Position numbers and translations under genes: made by a program
Shown: positions 25,892 to 33,903 of the stretch, piece after piece
Position numbering within the stretch: the first letter of the stretch is position 1
How the letters are laid out: each line of letters begins with the position of its first letter
The notes under the pieces: generated by a model
What the model was told of the DNA's origin: nothing
What the model saw: only the letters and a program-made list of their open reading frames with translations
The model's database searches: none
Origin: Limnochordales bacterium
GTDB lineage: Bacteria; Bacillota; Limnochordia; Limnochordales; DUMU01
Direction: 5' to 3'
Assembly (NCBI GenBank): GCA_014896315.1
Contig: JADBKP010000001.1
Location: forward strand, 327,557 to 391,556
DNA: 64,000 nt

Positions 25892-27262
25892 TCAGCGGGT
25901 TTGTTGCTTGATGATGTTGGCCAGCTCTTCCTTGGCTTGGGCCAACTCGTTTTCCGGCGCTTTGCCTTGCTGGAAGATGGCCCGGAGATGCTTGATCATG
26001 ACCTCGTTCATCACATCGAAGGTGGTCCAGTAGTTGAAGTTGCGGGCATAGCCCTTCCCGCCATAGAGCTTGAGATGGATGAAAGCCACGATTTCCCGCT
26101 GCTTGGCTGCCGGCAAGTAGTCGAGATAAGACTGCCAGAGGTCTTCATTCAGGACTCCTGGAGCGGCAATCTTGAGACGGGTGATGACCGCTTGACCCTC
26201 CGGCCCGGCCAACCACTCGGCCAGCTTCCAGGCATCATCGTGCTTGGCGGAGGCAACCGGGATCGACCACATGTGGCCCTGGGCAAAGCTGCGCTGGACG
26301 CCTGAAGGTGCTTTGGGATACGGCTTTAGCACGAAATCGTAAGGCTTGCTCCCTTTGGCCTGGCGGAAGGCATCCCAGATCAGACGTGTATAGGTAAACC
26401 AGCCCTCCCACATGGACTGGTAACCACCAAAGAAATCGCCTTTCGCCTTGCCGGGCGGGAGGGTGAGGTCTGCCCGTGCTCGCAACCACCAGTTGAACAT
26501 CTCCAAAGATTTGCTGTCGTTCACGAGCACCCTGGTACGCGTCTCGTCGAGCCATTCGTGCCCCGTCCAGTTCCAGTACCACTGGATATTCGGTCCCCAG
26601 CCCCAGTCGATGGGAATTCCCGGGCCCGAGATCCCTTTGTCCGGGTTGAGTGCCTTGCGGGAGATTGCCCGCATATCCTCGACAGTCCAATCGTCATCGG
26701 GAACTGCCAGGCCGGCTTCCTCGAGAATCGTCGTGTTCACGTACCAGACCATGGCATTGTAGTCAAAGGGTACTCCGTACATTCTGCCATTATACCGGGC
26801 AGCATCCACGGCCGCAGGGTAAAAGCCGGCCGTTTTGAGCGTTTCACTCGCAGCCCAGCGGTCGGTCACATCAAGCAGCAGGCCCTGTTCAACCCACTTT
26901 GGTTTGTACTGCGCCCAGGTCATGATGACGTCGGGAGCGTTGCCGGTAGCAATCTGAGTGACGATCTTGGTCGGATACTCGTTGAAGGTGCTGACCTGGA
27001 CTTTGACTTCATACTGCGGGTAGCGAGCGGTAAAGGCCTTCACGACTTCGTTCCACTTGTTTATGTCCTGGCCTTCGCCGTACGTGGCCAAGATCAACTG
27101 CGTCCGGGCCAAAGCAGCGGGCAATGCTAGCGGCGTCGCCACCACGATAAGGATCGCCGTCGCCAGCATCGTCAATGCCGCGTGCCTCGCCGGTCGCGAC
27201 CCGCAAAACCGGAACCGGTTGTGACTGGCAGGCCATCCACCGCTTCTGCCTATTGAGACCAT
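25892..27262 (-). CDS. ABC transporter solute-binding protein (family 1)
   Basis: ATG 27262 follows GGGAGGG by six bases, giving 456 residues. A long positively charged leader precedes the hydrophobic core (LTMLATAILIVVATPLALPAALA); no lipobox is present. The mature protein has the family hallmarks: FTARYPQYEVKVQVSTFNEYPTKIVTQIATGNAPDVIMTW, YGVPFDYNAMVWYVNTTILEEAG, and DDAWKLAEWLAGPEGQ. Many tryptophans (WYWNWTGHEW) suggest a carbohydrate ligand. No permease or ATPase gene is adjacent; the gene is isolated between a terminator and the redox operon. Confidence 0.92.
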   Translation of the reverse strand: MVSIGRSGGWPASHNRFRFCGSRPARHAALTMLATAILIVVATPLALPAALARTQLILATYGEGQDINKWNEVVKAFTARYPQYEVKVQVSTFNEYPTKIVTQIATGNAPDVIMTWAQYKPKWVEQGLLLDVTDRWAASETLKTAGFYPAAVDAARYNGRMYGVPFDYNAMVWYVNTTILEEAGLAVPDDDWTVEDMRAISRKALNPDKGISGPGIPIDWGWGPNIQWYWNWTGHEWLDETRTRVLVNDSKSLEMFNWWLRARADLTLPPGKAKGDFFGGYQSMWEGWFTYTRLIWDAFRQAKGSKPYDFVLKPYPKAPSGVQRSFAQGHMWSIPVASAKHDDAWKLAEWLAGPEGQAVITRLKIAAPGVLNEDLWQSYLDYLPAAKQREIVAFIHLKLYGGKGYARNFNYWTTFDVMNEVMIKHLRAIFQQGKAPENELAQAKEELANIIKQQTR

Positions 27263-27367
27263 CTGCTGACCCTCCCTTTAGGCTATCATTTGCAATCGTT
27301 GCTATTTTTCGCCCTGCCAGCCCGTGCTCCTGCTCCGAACCACTTTTGCCCTCCCGGCAGGCCGTTC

Positions 27368-29224
27368 TCAAGCCGTCTCCGCCTGTCCCTCGGAATTGGT
27401 ACTACCAGCCGCGTTCAAACGACCCGAGGCCTGGTAGAGCTTCCAGGCCAGGTAACCGCCGGTCAGGTTCTGCACCCGAGCAAACCCATGGCCCTTGAGA
27501 ATCTGCGCGGCAATGTAGCTACGCTGCCCGCCGGCACAGTACACCACCGTGCTCTTGTGGGGATCGAGCTTATCCAGATTCTCACGCAGGGTATCCAAAG
27601 GAATGAGAATTGCCCCCGGGATGTGACCACCCGCGGTCTCCTGCGGATTGCGGACGTCGACCAGCTGGAGTCTGGAGGTGACACCGTCGTCTCCTTGGTC
27701 GGCGTTTGCTCCCAGCATAGACGCCAGTTCGGCGGGGGTGATACCGTCCACGATCTCAAGCTGCCGGTTTTGTGCCGCCATTCCCGCGATCACGATCGGG
27801 TCCTTGGCTGCGCCGAAAGGCGGGGCGTACGCCAGATCCAGATCGGCCAACTCTTCCACCCGCAGCCCACCCATGATAGCGGTGGCTACCACATCGATGC
27901 GCTTGTCGACTCCCTCCGCTCCGACGACCTGAGCACCCAGCAGGCGACCGTCCTGCGGTGACCAGACCAGCTTGATGAACAGGCTTTTCGCACCCGGGTA
28001 GTAGCCAGCATGGTGGCCGCTGACGGTGTAGCCGACGGCCACTGGCAAACCGCAGGCCCGGGCACGTTTCTCGCTCAAGCCGGTGATTCCGGCGGTGATC
28101 GTCCCGGCCCGGACAATGGCCGTCCCCAGGGCGCCCCGGAAACGGAGCCGCCCCGCTTCCGGAGCGAGCTTCTCACGAGCCGCGCCCGCGGCCACCGCCG
28201 CCGCCTGGTCACCGGCCACCCTCCCCTGTTTGTTTGCCGGGCCCGCCAGCGGGAAGAGCGCCGGTTGACCGGTGACCAGATCCGTGCACTCCACCGCGTC
28301 GCCGGCAGCAAAGATCAGGGGATCACTGGTCTGCATACGCTCGTCTACCCGGATGCCGCCCGTAACGCCCAGCTGCAGCCCTGCTTCTCGGGCCAGCTCC
28401 ACGTCGGGGCGCACCCCCAGGCCGACCACGAAGATCTCCGCCTCAAGCCGGCGGCCGGAAGCGAGTAGGAGGGCGGTCGCCGGTTCACCGTCAGCATTCT
28501 CCCCTCCGCTCGGCGCGGGCCCTGCCGCCTTGCTGGGCCCGACAAACTCGCGGGCGCCATCTCCCAGCACAAGTTCTATTCCCTGTTCCCGCAGGCTCAT
28601 GGCAACCAACGCCGCCATCTCCGGGTCAAGCGGTGGCAACACCTGCGGCGCCTGCTCCACCAGCGTCACGTGAAACCCCTGACGGAGCAGCGCTTCCGCC
28701 ACTTCCAACCCGATGAACCCCGCACCTACCACCACCGCGCGCGGTTGGCCGCTGCTCCGTTTACGAGCAGCCTCTACCACCCGCCGCAGCGCGACAGCCT
28801 CCGGCACTGTCCGTAACTGATAGACGTTGGGACGATCAAGCCCGGGAATGGGGGGCCGTACGGGCCGCGAACCGCAAGCGAGCACCAGGGCGCTGTAAGG
28901 CTCGCTGAACTCTTCCCCGCGGGGCAGAACGACACCTCGTACAACCCGTGCCTCCCGGTCGATCGCTGTCACCCGGTGTCGCAGGCGTACCTGGATGCGA
29001 AACCGTCTCCAGAGTTGCTCCGGCGTCTGCACGAGGAGTTGCTGCTCTTCCTTGATCTCACCGCCGACATAGTAGGGCAGGCCGCAGTTGGCGAAGGAGA
29101 CATAGTCACCGGCCTCGAGTATCACGATCTCCGCACTCTCATTGACCCTGCGGGCCCGCACGGCAGCCCCCGCACCGGCGGCCACGCCGCCGACGATGAC
29201 GATCCGATTTGTGACCGCACCCAC
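27368..29224 (-). CDS. CoA-disulfide reductase / NADH:polysulfide reductase with rhodanese domain
   Basis: The protein has 618 residues from GTG 29224 (AGGGAG upstream). Residues 1-330 hold FAD- and NAD(P)-binding Rossmann folds (IVIVGGVAAGAGAA, VVVGAGFIGLEVAEAL) with the single active-site cysteine C47 in SFANCGLPYY. Residues about 330-460 form the dimerisation domain (GTAIVRAGTITAGITG). Residues about 490-600 form a rhodanese domain with its persulfide cysteine in VVYCAGGQRSY. Such CoADR-Rhd enzymes reduce CoA-disulfide, CoA-persulfide or polysulfide with NAD(P)H, giving sulfide. An insert of about 20 residues (KAAGPAPSGGENADG) lies in the NAD domain. It follows osmC by 19 bases in one operon under the CsoR-type/Rex control region. 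Confidence 0.92.
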   Translation of the reverse strand: MGAVTNRIVIVGGVAAGAGAAVRARRVNESAEIVILEAGDYVSFANCGLPYYVGGEIKEEQQLLVQTPEQLWRRFRIQVRLRHRVTAIDREARVVRGVVLPRGEEFSEPYSALVLACGSRPVRPPIPGLDRPNVYQLRTVPEAVALRRVVEAARKRSSGQPRAVVVGAGFIGLEVAEALLRQGFHVTLVEQAPQVLPPLDPEMAALVAMSLREQGIELVLGDGAREFVGPSKAAGPAPSGGENADGEPATALLLASGRRLEAEIFVVGLGVRPDVELAREAGLQLGVTGGIRVDERMQTSDPLIFAAGDAVECTDLVTGQPALFPLAGPANKQGRVAGDQAAAVAAGAAREKLAPEAGRLRFRGALGTAIVRAGTITAGITGLSEKRARACGLPVAVGYTVSGHHAGYYPGAKSLFIKLVWSPQDGRLLGAQVVGAEGVDKRIDVVATAIMGGLRVEELADLDLAYAPPFGAAKDPIVIAGMAAQNRQLEIVDGITPAELASMLGANADQGDDGVTSRLQLVDVRNPQETAGGHIPGAILIPLDTLRENLDKLDPHKSTVVYCAGGQRSYIAAQILKGHGFARVQNLTGGYLAWKLYQASGRLNAAGSTNSEGQAETA

Positions 29225-29243
29225 TTTCTTGCTTCACTCCCTA

Positions 29244-29717
29244 CTACACCTTTTCCCAGCGAATCGCCATCTCAACGCCCGCCGCCTTCATCATGGTGTA
29301 GACCGGGCAGCGGCGCTCGATATCGGCCACAACCGACTGGAAGAGCTCGTCGGAAGCTGCAGTCTTCACCTTAATGGTGCCCTTGACCACGCTGAAGAAC
29401 GGACAGACCCCCTCCACACCTTCGAGCCCGCGCACGTCGAGCGTACCTACCAGATCGAAGTGGGCGTCTTCATAAGTCATGCCCTTCTCCTGCGCAACCA
29501 CTGCCAGCATAACGGAAGCGCAGCCGGCAAGCGCCGCCAGAACATACTCTACCGGGTTTGGACCGGCGTCGCTCCCGCCGAGCATGGCCGGCTCATCGAT
29601 GACGATCGGATCAAAGGAACGCACCCAAACGTTGGTCCGTACCCCACCGGCCCAATCACCACGGACACGTACGGAAAAGAGCTTAGGCTCTCCCTGCGAC
29701 TCTACTGAAATAGCCAT
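29244..29717 (-). CDS. OsmC family peroxiredoxin-like protein
   Basis: The protein has 157 residues, with GGAGGAT before ATG 29717. The OsmC/Ohr pair of reactive cysteines is present: C66 in AALAGCASVM and C137 in ERRCPVYTM, together with the domain's GPNPVEYVLAA. The family reduces organic hydroperoxides or handles persulfides. It is the first gene of the unit osmC-CoADR, and its promoter region carries both a CsoR-type half-operator and a Rex-like box. With the polysulfide reductase downstream, a role in sulfur or organic-peroxide detoxification is likely. Confidence 0.92.
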   Translation of the reverse strand: MAISVESQGEPKLFSVRVRGDWAGGVRTNVWVRSFDPIVIDEPAMLGGSDAGPNPVEYVLAALAGCASVMLAVVAQEKGMTYEDAHFDLVGTLDVRGLEGVEGVCPFFSVVKGTIKVKTAASDELFQSVVADIERRCPVYTMMKAAGVEMAIRWEKV

Positions 29718-29759
29718 CTTTCTCTATCCTCCTCAACAAACTTGTGGAAACGCACGGGA

Positions 29760-29777
29760 TTGTGAACACCTTCACCG
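29760..29777. promoter_or_regulatory. Rex-like operator
   Basis: TTGTGAACACCTTCACCG matches the Rex box TTGTGAA-N4-TTCACAA at 12 of 14 positions. It lies just downstream of the -10 element of the osmC promoter, where a bound repressor would block transcription. A rex gene is present at 55024-55668. Confidence 0.55.
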
Positions 29778-29779
29778 AC

Positions 29780-29809
29780 ATTCTGTTGCCGGGGCCGCGT
29801 CGGTGTCAA
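29780..29809 (-). promoter_or_regulatory. Promoter of the osmC-CoADR operon
   Basis: On the minus strand, TTGACA (29804-29809) and CAGAAT (29780-29785) are 18 bases apart. The GGGTA-rich operator arm directly abuts the -35 element. Confidence 0.6.
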
Positions 29810-29810
29810 G

Positions 29811-29829
29811 GGGTACGGGTATGGGTATA
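29811..29829. promoter_or_regulatory. CsoR-type operator arm, osmC side
   Basis: GGGTACGGGTATGGGTATA holds three GGGTA half-sites. Its reverse complement matches the operator at 29867-29882 at 15 of 16 positions, so the two sites face each other across the divergent promoter region. Confidence 0.5.
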
Positions 29830-29843
29830 TTCGGCGTCCCCTC

Positions 29844-29872
29844 TTGACGTACTGCCGGCAGATCTGTATACC
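29844..29872 (+). promoter_or_regulatory. Promoter of the glutaredoxin-thioredoxin reductase operon
   Basis: TTGACG (29844-29849) and TATACC (29867-29872) are 17 bases apart. The -10 element is the first part of the CsoR-type operator, so repressor and RNA polymerase would compete. Confidence 0.65.
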
Positions 29873-29890
29873 TATACCCGTAGGGGTAAT
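29867..29890. promoter_or_regulatory. CsoR/CstR-type operator, glutaredoxin side
   Basis: ATACCCGTAGGGGTAAT (29874-29890) is a near-perfect palindrome of the ATACCC-N-GGGTAT type bound by CsoR-family repressors, preceded by another TATACC. The same motif precedes the window's own CsoR-family gene (36231-36246). Confidence 0.65.
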
Positions 29891-29947
29891 ACAAAGCCCG
29901 TTTTGAAAAGGACGACACGCTCCTAGCAACGGAGGTGCGATGGTTCG

Positions 29948-30187
29948 GTGAAACCAGCTGTGACAGTGTACAGCACGCCCACTTGTCCTTACTGCAACGC
30001 GGCCAAGCGCTACTTGAAAGAGCGAGGGGTACCCTTCCGCGACGTTGACGTATCGCGGGACCAGCGGGCAGCCATGGAGATGATACGCAAGTCCGGCCAG
30101 ATGGGAGTTCCGGTGCTGGACATCGGCGGGCGTATCGTCGTCGGTTTCGACCGCAACAAGATCAACGCATTGCTCGGCTTCCACTAA
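29948..30187 (+). CDS. Glutaredoxin-like (NrdH/YruB type) thiol-disulfide protein
   Basis: The protein has 79 residues with GTG start 29948 and GGAGGT ten bases upstream; an ATG at 29940 is in another frame. It has the compact thioredoxin fold with active site C13-P-Y-C16 near the N-terminus and the cis-proline segment GVPVLDIGGRIVVGFD. Such proteins pass electrons from a thioredoxin or glutaredoxin reductase to disulfide substrates. It is the first gene of the unit grx, groES-like, PDO and thioredoxin reductase-like, so the reductase at 31329 is its probable electron donor. Confidence 0.93.
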   Translation: MKPAVTVYSTPTCPYCNAAKRYLKERGVPFRDVDVSRDQRAAMEMIRKSGQMGVPVLDIGGRIVVGFDRNKINALLGFH

Positions 30188-30234
30188 ACGGCATCGCCGG
30201 GCATGAACCCGCAAACTTGGAAGGAGAGATCTGC

Positions 30235-30543
30235 ATGCATGTCAAGCCGCTGGAAGACAGGGTGTTGCTCAAGCCGGTCGAGTTACGGGAAGAACGCACC
30301 CGCGGCGGCCTCTATCTGCCGGAGACGTCGCAGGAAGGACCGGTAGAGGCCGAAGTGGTCGCCGTGGGGCAGGATGAGAGTATCCCCGTCAAAGTTGGTG
30401 ACCACGTCCTGATCGCCAAGTTTGCCGGTACCGAAGTCCGTGTGAACGGAGTGCAGATGCTCTTGGTCAGCAAGAGCGATCTTTTGGCCATCGTGGAACC
30501 GGAACAGACCACCGCCGGTTCACCAGTACACCAACCGGCGTGA
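30235..30543 (+). CDS. GroES-like co-chaperonin (Cpn10)
   Basis: The protein has 102 residues from ATG 30235 (AAGGAG upstream). It follows the GroES plan: MHVKPLEDRVLLKPVE, the mobile loop REERTRGGLYLPETSQEGP, and VGDHVLIAKFAGTEVRVNG with LLVSKSDLLAIVE. The last dozen residues (TTAGSPVHQPA) are an added tail. GroES normally caps GroEL and is encoded next to groEL. Here no groEL is nearby, and the gene sits inside a thiol-redox operon, suggesting a second copy for stress-specific folding or a different partner. The family assignment is firm; the role is inferred. Confidence 0.9.
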   Translation: MHVKPLEDRVLLKPVELREERTRGGLYLPETSQEGPVEAEVVAVGQDESIPVKVGDHVLIAKFAGTEVRVNGVQMLLVSKSDLLAIVEPEQTTAGSPVHQPA

Positions 30544-30558
30544 AGGAGGTTTACCCCA

Positions 30559-31251
30559 ATGGCACTGCTTAGCGAAAAGGATCGTCAATTTGTGCGTGAT
30601 TTCTTCGCCAAAGAGATGGAAGGGCCGGTGGAGATGATTCTCTTTACCGCCAGTGAGGCGGAGATGGCCCGAGCCGAAGCGGAAAACCCCTATCTACCGC
30701 AGATGCAGGAGCTGATGGAGGAGTTAACCGAACTCTCTCCCAAGCTCTCTCTCCGCCTCGCCCGTACCGATACCGATCCAGAGGTTTTTACCCAGTACGG
30801 CGTGCCGCTGTCCGCTTACCCGGTTCTGGCCCTGCTGGGTGAGGGCGGAAAGGATTACGGAATCCGGTTCTATGGAATTCCGGCCGGATACGAGTTCCGC
30901 ACGCTGATGGACGATATCGTCGACGTTTCCCGGGGCCGGTCCCGCCTGAAGCCGGAGACCATCCGGCAGCTGGCGGAGTTGAAGACCGACCTGCATTTCC
31001 AGGTCTTTGTCACCCCGACCTGCCCGTACTGCCCCAGGGTAGTCCGCCTGGCCCACCAGTTTGCACTGGAGAGCCCGCGCGTGCGGGCGGACATGATCGA
31101 AGCTACTGAGTTCAGTGAACTGGCCAACCGCTTCAACGTTTACGGCGTGCCCAAGACCGTCATCAACGACGGAATTCAGGAAATCGAGGGCGCTGTCCCG
31201 GAGGATATGTTCCTCGAGGCGGCTCTGGCGGCCGCCGCGGCCAGCAGCTGA
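30559..31251 (+). CDS. Protein disulfide oxidoreductase (two thioredoxin-like units, N-terminal CxxC lost)
   Basis: The 230-residue protein has two tandem thioredoxin folds, as in archaeal/thermophile PDO (glutaredoxin-like domain proteins). The C-terminal unit has an intact active site C155-P-Y-C158 (FVTPTCPYCPRVVRLAHQ) and the cis-proline YGVPKTVIND. In the N-terminal unit, the position that is CQYC in the paralogue at 36586 reads NPYL, so this half is redox-inactive but keeps the fold (YGIPAGYEFRTLMDDIVDVSRG). It catalyses disulfide exchange in the cytoplasm. It lies 15 bases after the groES-like gene. Confidence 0.92.
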   Translation: MALLSEKDRQFVRDFFAKEMEGPVEMILFTASEAEMARAEAENPYLPQMQELMEELTELSPKLSLRLARTDTDPEVFTQYGVPLSAYPVLALLGEGGKDYGIRFYGIPAGYEFRTLMDDIVDVSRGRSRLKPETIRQLAELKTDLHFQVFVTPTCPYCPRVVRLAHQFALESPRVRADMIEATEFSELANRFNVYGVPKTVINDGIQEIEGAVPEDMFLEAALAAAAASS

Positions 31252-31328
31252 CAGCCACTGACAGCCAGCATTGCCCTGCGGCAGCGGGAGTAGCCCGGGA
31301 GTTCACAGGAGGAAGGGTAGGGCTCCCT

Positions 31329-32369
31329 ATGGACAACAAGGCAACTATAGCTTCACTAACCGTGAATTTCGGTGACGGTACCACTGACAACGGCAGCAGC
31401 AGTGGCGACGACAGTTCCCGCCAGCATTACGACGTGGCCATCATAGGAGGCGGTCCGGCCGGCTTGAGCGCCGCCCTTTACACCGCCCGTGCGGGATTGC
31501 GGACGGTCATCCTCGACAAGTCGCCTTATGCGGGGGCTTTGGGTCTGACGGACAAAATAGAGAATTACCCCGGCGTCCCCGGGCCGATCAGCGGGATAGA
31601 GTTACTGCGCATCTTCCGGGAGCAGGCTCTCTCCTTCGGGGCGGTGTACCTGCAGGAAACCGTACTAAGTGTCGACCCGACCTCAGATCCCAAGGAAGTG
31701 ATCACTACCCGGCAGACCTTGTACGCCGACCGGCTGATCGTCGCGAGCGGCGCCATGGGCCGCAAAGCCAGTCTTCCCGGGGAGGAACGGCTGCTTGGCC
31801 GAGGCGTCAGCTACTGTGCCACCTGTGACGGTGCCTTCTTCACCGATCAACCGGTTGCTGTGGTCGGTGACACCGAGGAGGCGGTAGAGGAAGCGCTCTT
31901 TCTCACCCGCTTCGCGCGGCCAGTGCACTTCCTGGCCAGGGGGAGTACCTTGCGGGCTCCCGGCGAACTGGTGGCGGAATTGAAGTCTCATCCCCGGGTG
32001 GTCTGGCGGGAGAAGGTGCGCATTCTCGAAATAGTCGGGGACAAACGGGTGGAAGGGGTCCGCATCGCTTCTCCCGCTTCCCGGGGGCAGGAGGAATTCC
32101 TGCCGGTCAAAGGCGTCTTCATATATCTGCAGGGCAATCGCCCCATACTGGACTTCTTCCAGGGCACTGCGCTCCCGGCCCTCACCGCCGACGGTTGTGT
32201 CCGGGTGAACGAGGAGTACGAGACTTCGCTGCCCGGCGTCTTCGCCGTCGGTGATCTGACTTGCAAGAAAGTGCGGCAGGCCGTCCTGGCCGCAGCCGAC
32301 GGAGTCCTGGCTGCCCTGGCGGTCGAGAGGCAGCTGCGGGGACGGGCAAAGATCCGTTCCATGTGGTAA
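31329..32369 (+). CDS. Thioredoxin reductase-like flavoprotein lacking NADPH motifs
   Basis: The protein has 346 residues; AGGAGGA lies 13 bases before ATG 31329, and the first 30 residues are a non-conserved extension. The FAD domain (VAIIGGGPAGLSAALYTARAG) and C-terminal VFAVGDLTCKKVRQAVLAAADG are normal, and the redox-active pair is C163-ATC-C166. In the pyridine-nucleotide domain, the usual GGGDSA reads GDTEEA (residues 180-185), and HRRxxxR reads LARGSTLR (202-209). Loss of both motifs is the hallmark of ferredoxin- or diflavin-linked reductases, so the electron donor is probably not NADPH. The likely substrates are the glutaredoxin and PDO encoded upstream. It is the last gene of the operon. 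Confidence 0.9.
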   Translation: MDNKATIASLTVNFGDGTTDNGSSSGDDSSRQHYDVAIIGGGPAGLSAALYTARAGLRTVILDKSPYAGALGLTDKIENYPGVPGPISGIELLRIFREQALSFGAVYLQETVLSVDPTSDPKEVITTRQTLYADRLIVASGAMGRKASLPGEERLLGRGVSYCATCDGAFFTDQPVAVVGDTEEAVEEALFLTRFARPVHFLARGSTLRAPGELVAELKSHPRVVWREKVRILEIVGDKRVEGVRIASPASRGQEEFLPVKGVFIYLQGNRPILDFFQGTALPALTADGCVRVNEEYETSLPGVFAVGDLTCKKVRQAVLAAADGVLAALAVERQLRGRAKIRSMW

Positions 32370-32408
32370 GAGCAGCTTCCTAGAGCAGGCCGGGCCGCAC
32401 TGATCCGG

Positions 32409-32966
32409 TCAGCGAGGCGGGCCGGGCTGGTGAAACGGGCCGGCGGATGTCCGGCCGTCCCCGGGCTCGTCCGGTTCCCGGCCGGGCATCCGCCGGCCCG
32501 CAAGCCACCTTTCTTCCAGGCTTGTCACCCACCGGTCCAGCGGGCCAACCACCCAGCGATGTGCCAGACCCGTCAGCCAGCGGCCGGCTACCCGCTCCAG
32601 CACCACCAGCCCCGCTATGGCCAGCAGTCCGAAGGCCAAAGTGAGGAGCAGTACCTTGCGGACCGGCAATTCTCGGGCGAAAAGGGCTGCCAGCTGTCCA
32701 ATAGATCCTGGAGGCGCCTGTAGCGGAGCGTCCGGACTCTCTCCCCAAGGGGGGAGAGTAAGCAAGCGGACCAGGATTGTGAACCCCAGCCCGATCAACC
32801 CCAGCAATACGACCAGCACCGCCCCCTCGCCCACCGGGCGGCTGTCCATCCGGTCCCGCCATGCCCGCAACAGGCGCCGCCCGCAGACTCCCGTCCAGTA
32901 GCCGATCTCACTTACCAGCAGGAAGAAGCCAAGCAGAATCAGCAGTGCGAGGGTCAGGGGCCACAT
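32409..32966 (-). CDS. Hypothetical membrane protein (185 aa)
   Basis: ATG 32966 has GAGGTG seven bases upstream. Three hydrophobic segments are seen (about residues 3-21, 48-68 and 104-124), with a proline-rich loop between the second and third and a basic C-terminal tail (ERWLAGRRMPGREPDEPGDG). I recognise no family. The gene is convergent with the thioredoxin reductase-like gene and its end lies 39 bases away. Confidence 0.65.
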   Translation of the reverse strand: MWPLTLALLILLGFFLLVSEIGYWTGVCGRRLLRAWRDRMDSRPVGEGAVLVVLLGLIGLGFTILVRLLTLPPWGESPDAPLQAPPGSIGQLAALFARELPVRKVLLLTLAFGLLAIAGLVVLERVAGRWLTGLAHRWVVGPLDRWVTSLEERWLAGRRMPGREPDEPGDGRTSAGPFHQPGPPR

Positions 32967-33132
32967 CCGACTTCACCTCGCTTTTCCGCACCGGATGGGG
33001 GAACCTGGTGAGCCTGCCTAAAATATATAGGAGTGAAGAGGAGGTGGGTAATACCGAAGGAGGGATCTCAATCCTCGTGTTGAAGTTATAAAATGAAAGC
33101 AGGGCAAGTACCGGGGGAAGGTGGATCATGTA

Positions 33133-33420
33133 ATGGCGGTTAGGAAATATGTCCTTTGGTTTCCAGCCGTCCTTGGCTACAGAGTGGTACGGGAGACTCC
33201 CAAGACCGTTTTGATCAATGATGGCGGACAGACGCAGAGCCCTGCGCACGGATGGCATCCGCTCAAAGCAGTTCGCGTGGAAAAGGACGGTATCTGGGTG
33301 GACAGGGCATACATCTCGGCCCAGCCCTGGTACTGGGAGGAGCGGAATAAGTTGAAGCAGCGCCTGGCAGAGATCGGCCAGGAATTGCAGGAGAAGGACG
33401 AGGTCGACTTCCGCCGGTAG
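33133..33420 (+). CDS. Hypothetical protein (95 aa)
   Basis: ATG 33133 (MAVRKYVLWFPAVLGYRVV) lies about nine bases after AAGGTGG; an in-frame GTG at 33121 is less likely. The first half looks like a small beta fold (TVLINDGGQ, KAVRVEKDGIWVDRAYIS) and the C-terminus is a charged helix (EERNKLKQRLAEIGQELQEKDE). No cysteine, signal or known motif is seen and I do not recognise the family. A hairpin with a following T-run terminates it. Confidence 0.65.
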   Translation: MAVRKYVLWFPAVLGYRVVRETPKTVLINDGGQTQSPAHGWHPLKAVRVEKDGIWVDRAYISAQPWYWEERNKLKQRLAEIGQELQEKDEVDFRR

Positions 33421-33447
33421 GGTCGGCAGACCATCTTAAGGAGTGCC

Positions 33448-33501
33448 AGCCCCGCAACGTCCGGGCTAGACAGCGGGGCTACGGGGTTGGTGTCTTTTTT
33501 T
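33448..33501 (+). terminator. Hairpin and T-run between two convergent small genes
   Basis: AGCCCCGC (33448-33455) pairs with GCGGGGCT (33473-33480), and seven T occur at 33495-33501. The 14-base gap before the T-run makes it imperfect as a terminator; the hairpin can also serve the opposite strand. Confidence 0.5.
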
Positions 33502-33505
33502 ATCT

Positions 33506-33754
33506 TCAGCTTTCCAGCATCTTTACCACTGCGCTGGCAATCGCTTTTTGTTCCTGCTCGTTGGCGGAAGTCCACAGCTCCTTGAGCAACCTGTTCTGCG
33601 GATTGCTGGGATCCACATTCCGGGCCAGAAAATCGCCGATCTGAGCCGCTTTGTCGACGATCTGCTGGTCGGAGAGGCCTGCCTTCTTGCCCATCTCCAG
33701 GGCCTGTTTGAGGCCGACCTTCCATTGATCCCACGAGACGTCAATATCAGCCAT
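33506..33754 (-). CDS. DUF3243 family protein
   Basis: The protein has 82 residues, with GGAGGGATT before ATG 33754. The whole sequence matches the DUF3243 family (Bacillus YmfJ-like): WDQWKVGLKQALEMGKKAGLSDQQI, IGDFLARNVDPSNPQNRLLKELWTSANEQEQKAIASAVVKM. It is an all-helical cytoplasmic protein of unknown function typical of Bacillota, which supports the taxonomic placement. It is monocistronic. Confidence 0.85.
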   Translation of the reverse strand: MADIDVSWDQWKVGLKQALEMGKKAGLSDQQIVDKAAQIGDFLARNVDPSNPQNRLLKELWTSANEQEQKAIASAVVKMLES

Positions 33755-33903
33755 GGCTAATCCCTCCAGTCCCTTGGCAGTCTCCCATGCCCGGTGTCGG
33801 GCGTATCGACTCTAAGCTCCCCCCTCCTCACTCTCCGTACACAGGTACTTCCTGCCACAAGCAGCAAAGCTTACTCTCCACATACTTTTCTCGACCGGCC
33901 CGC

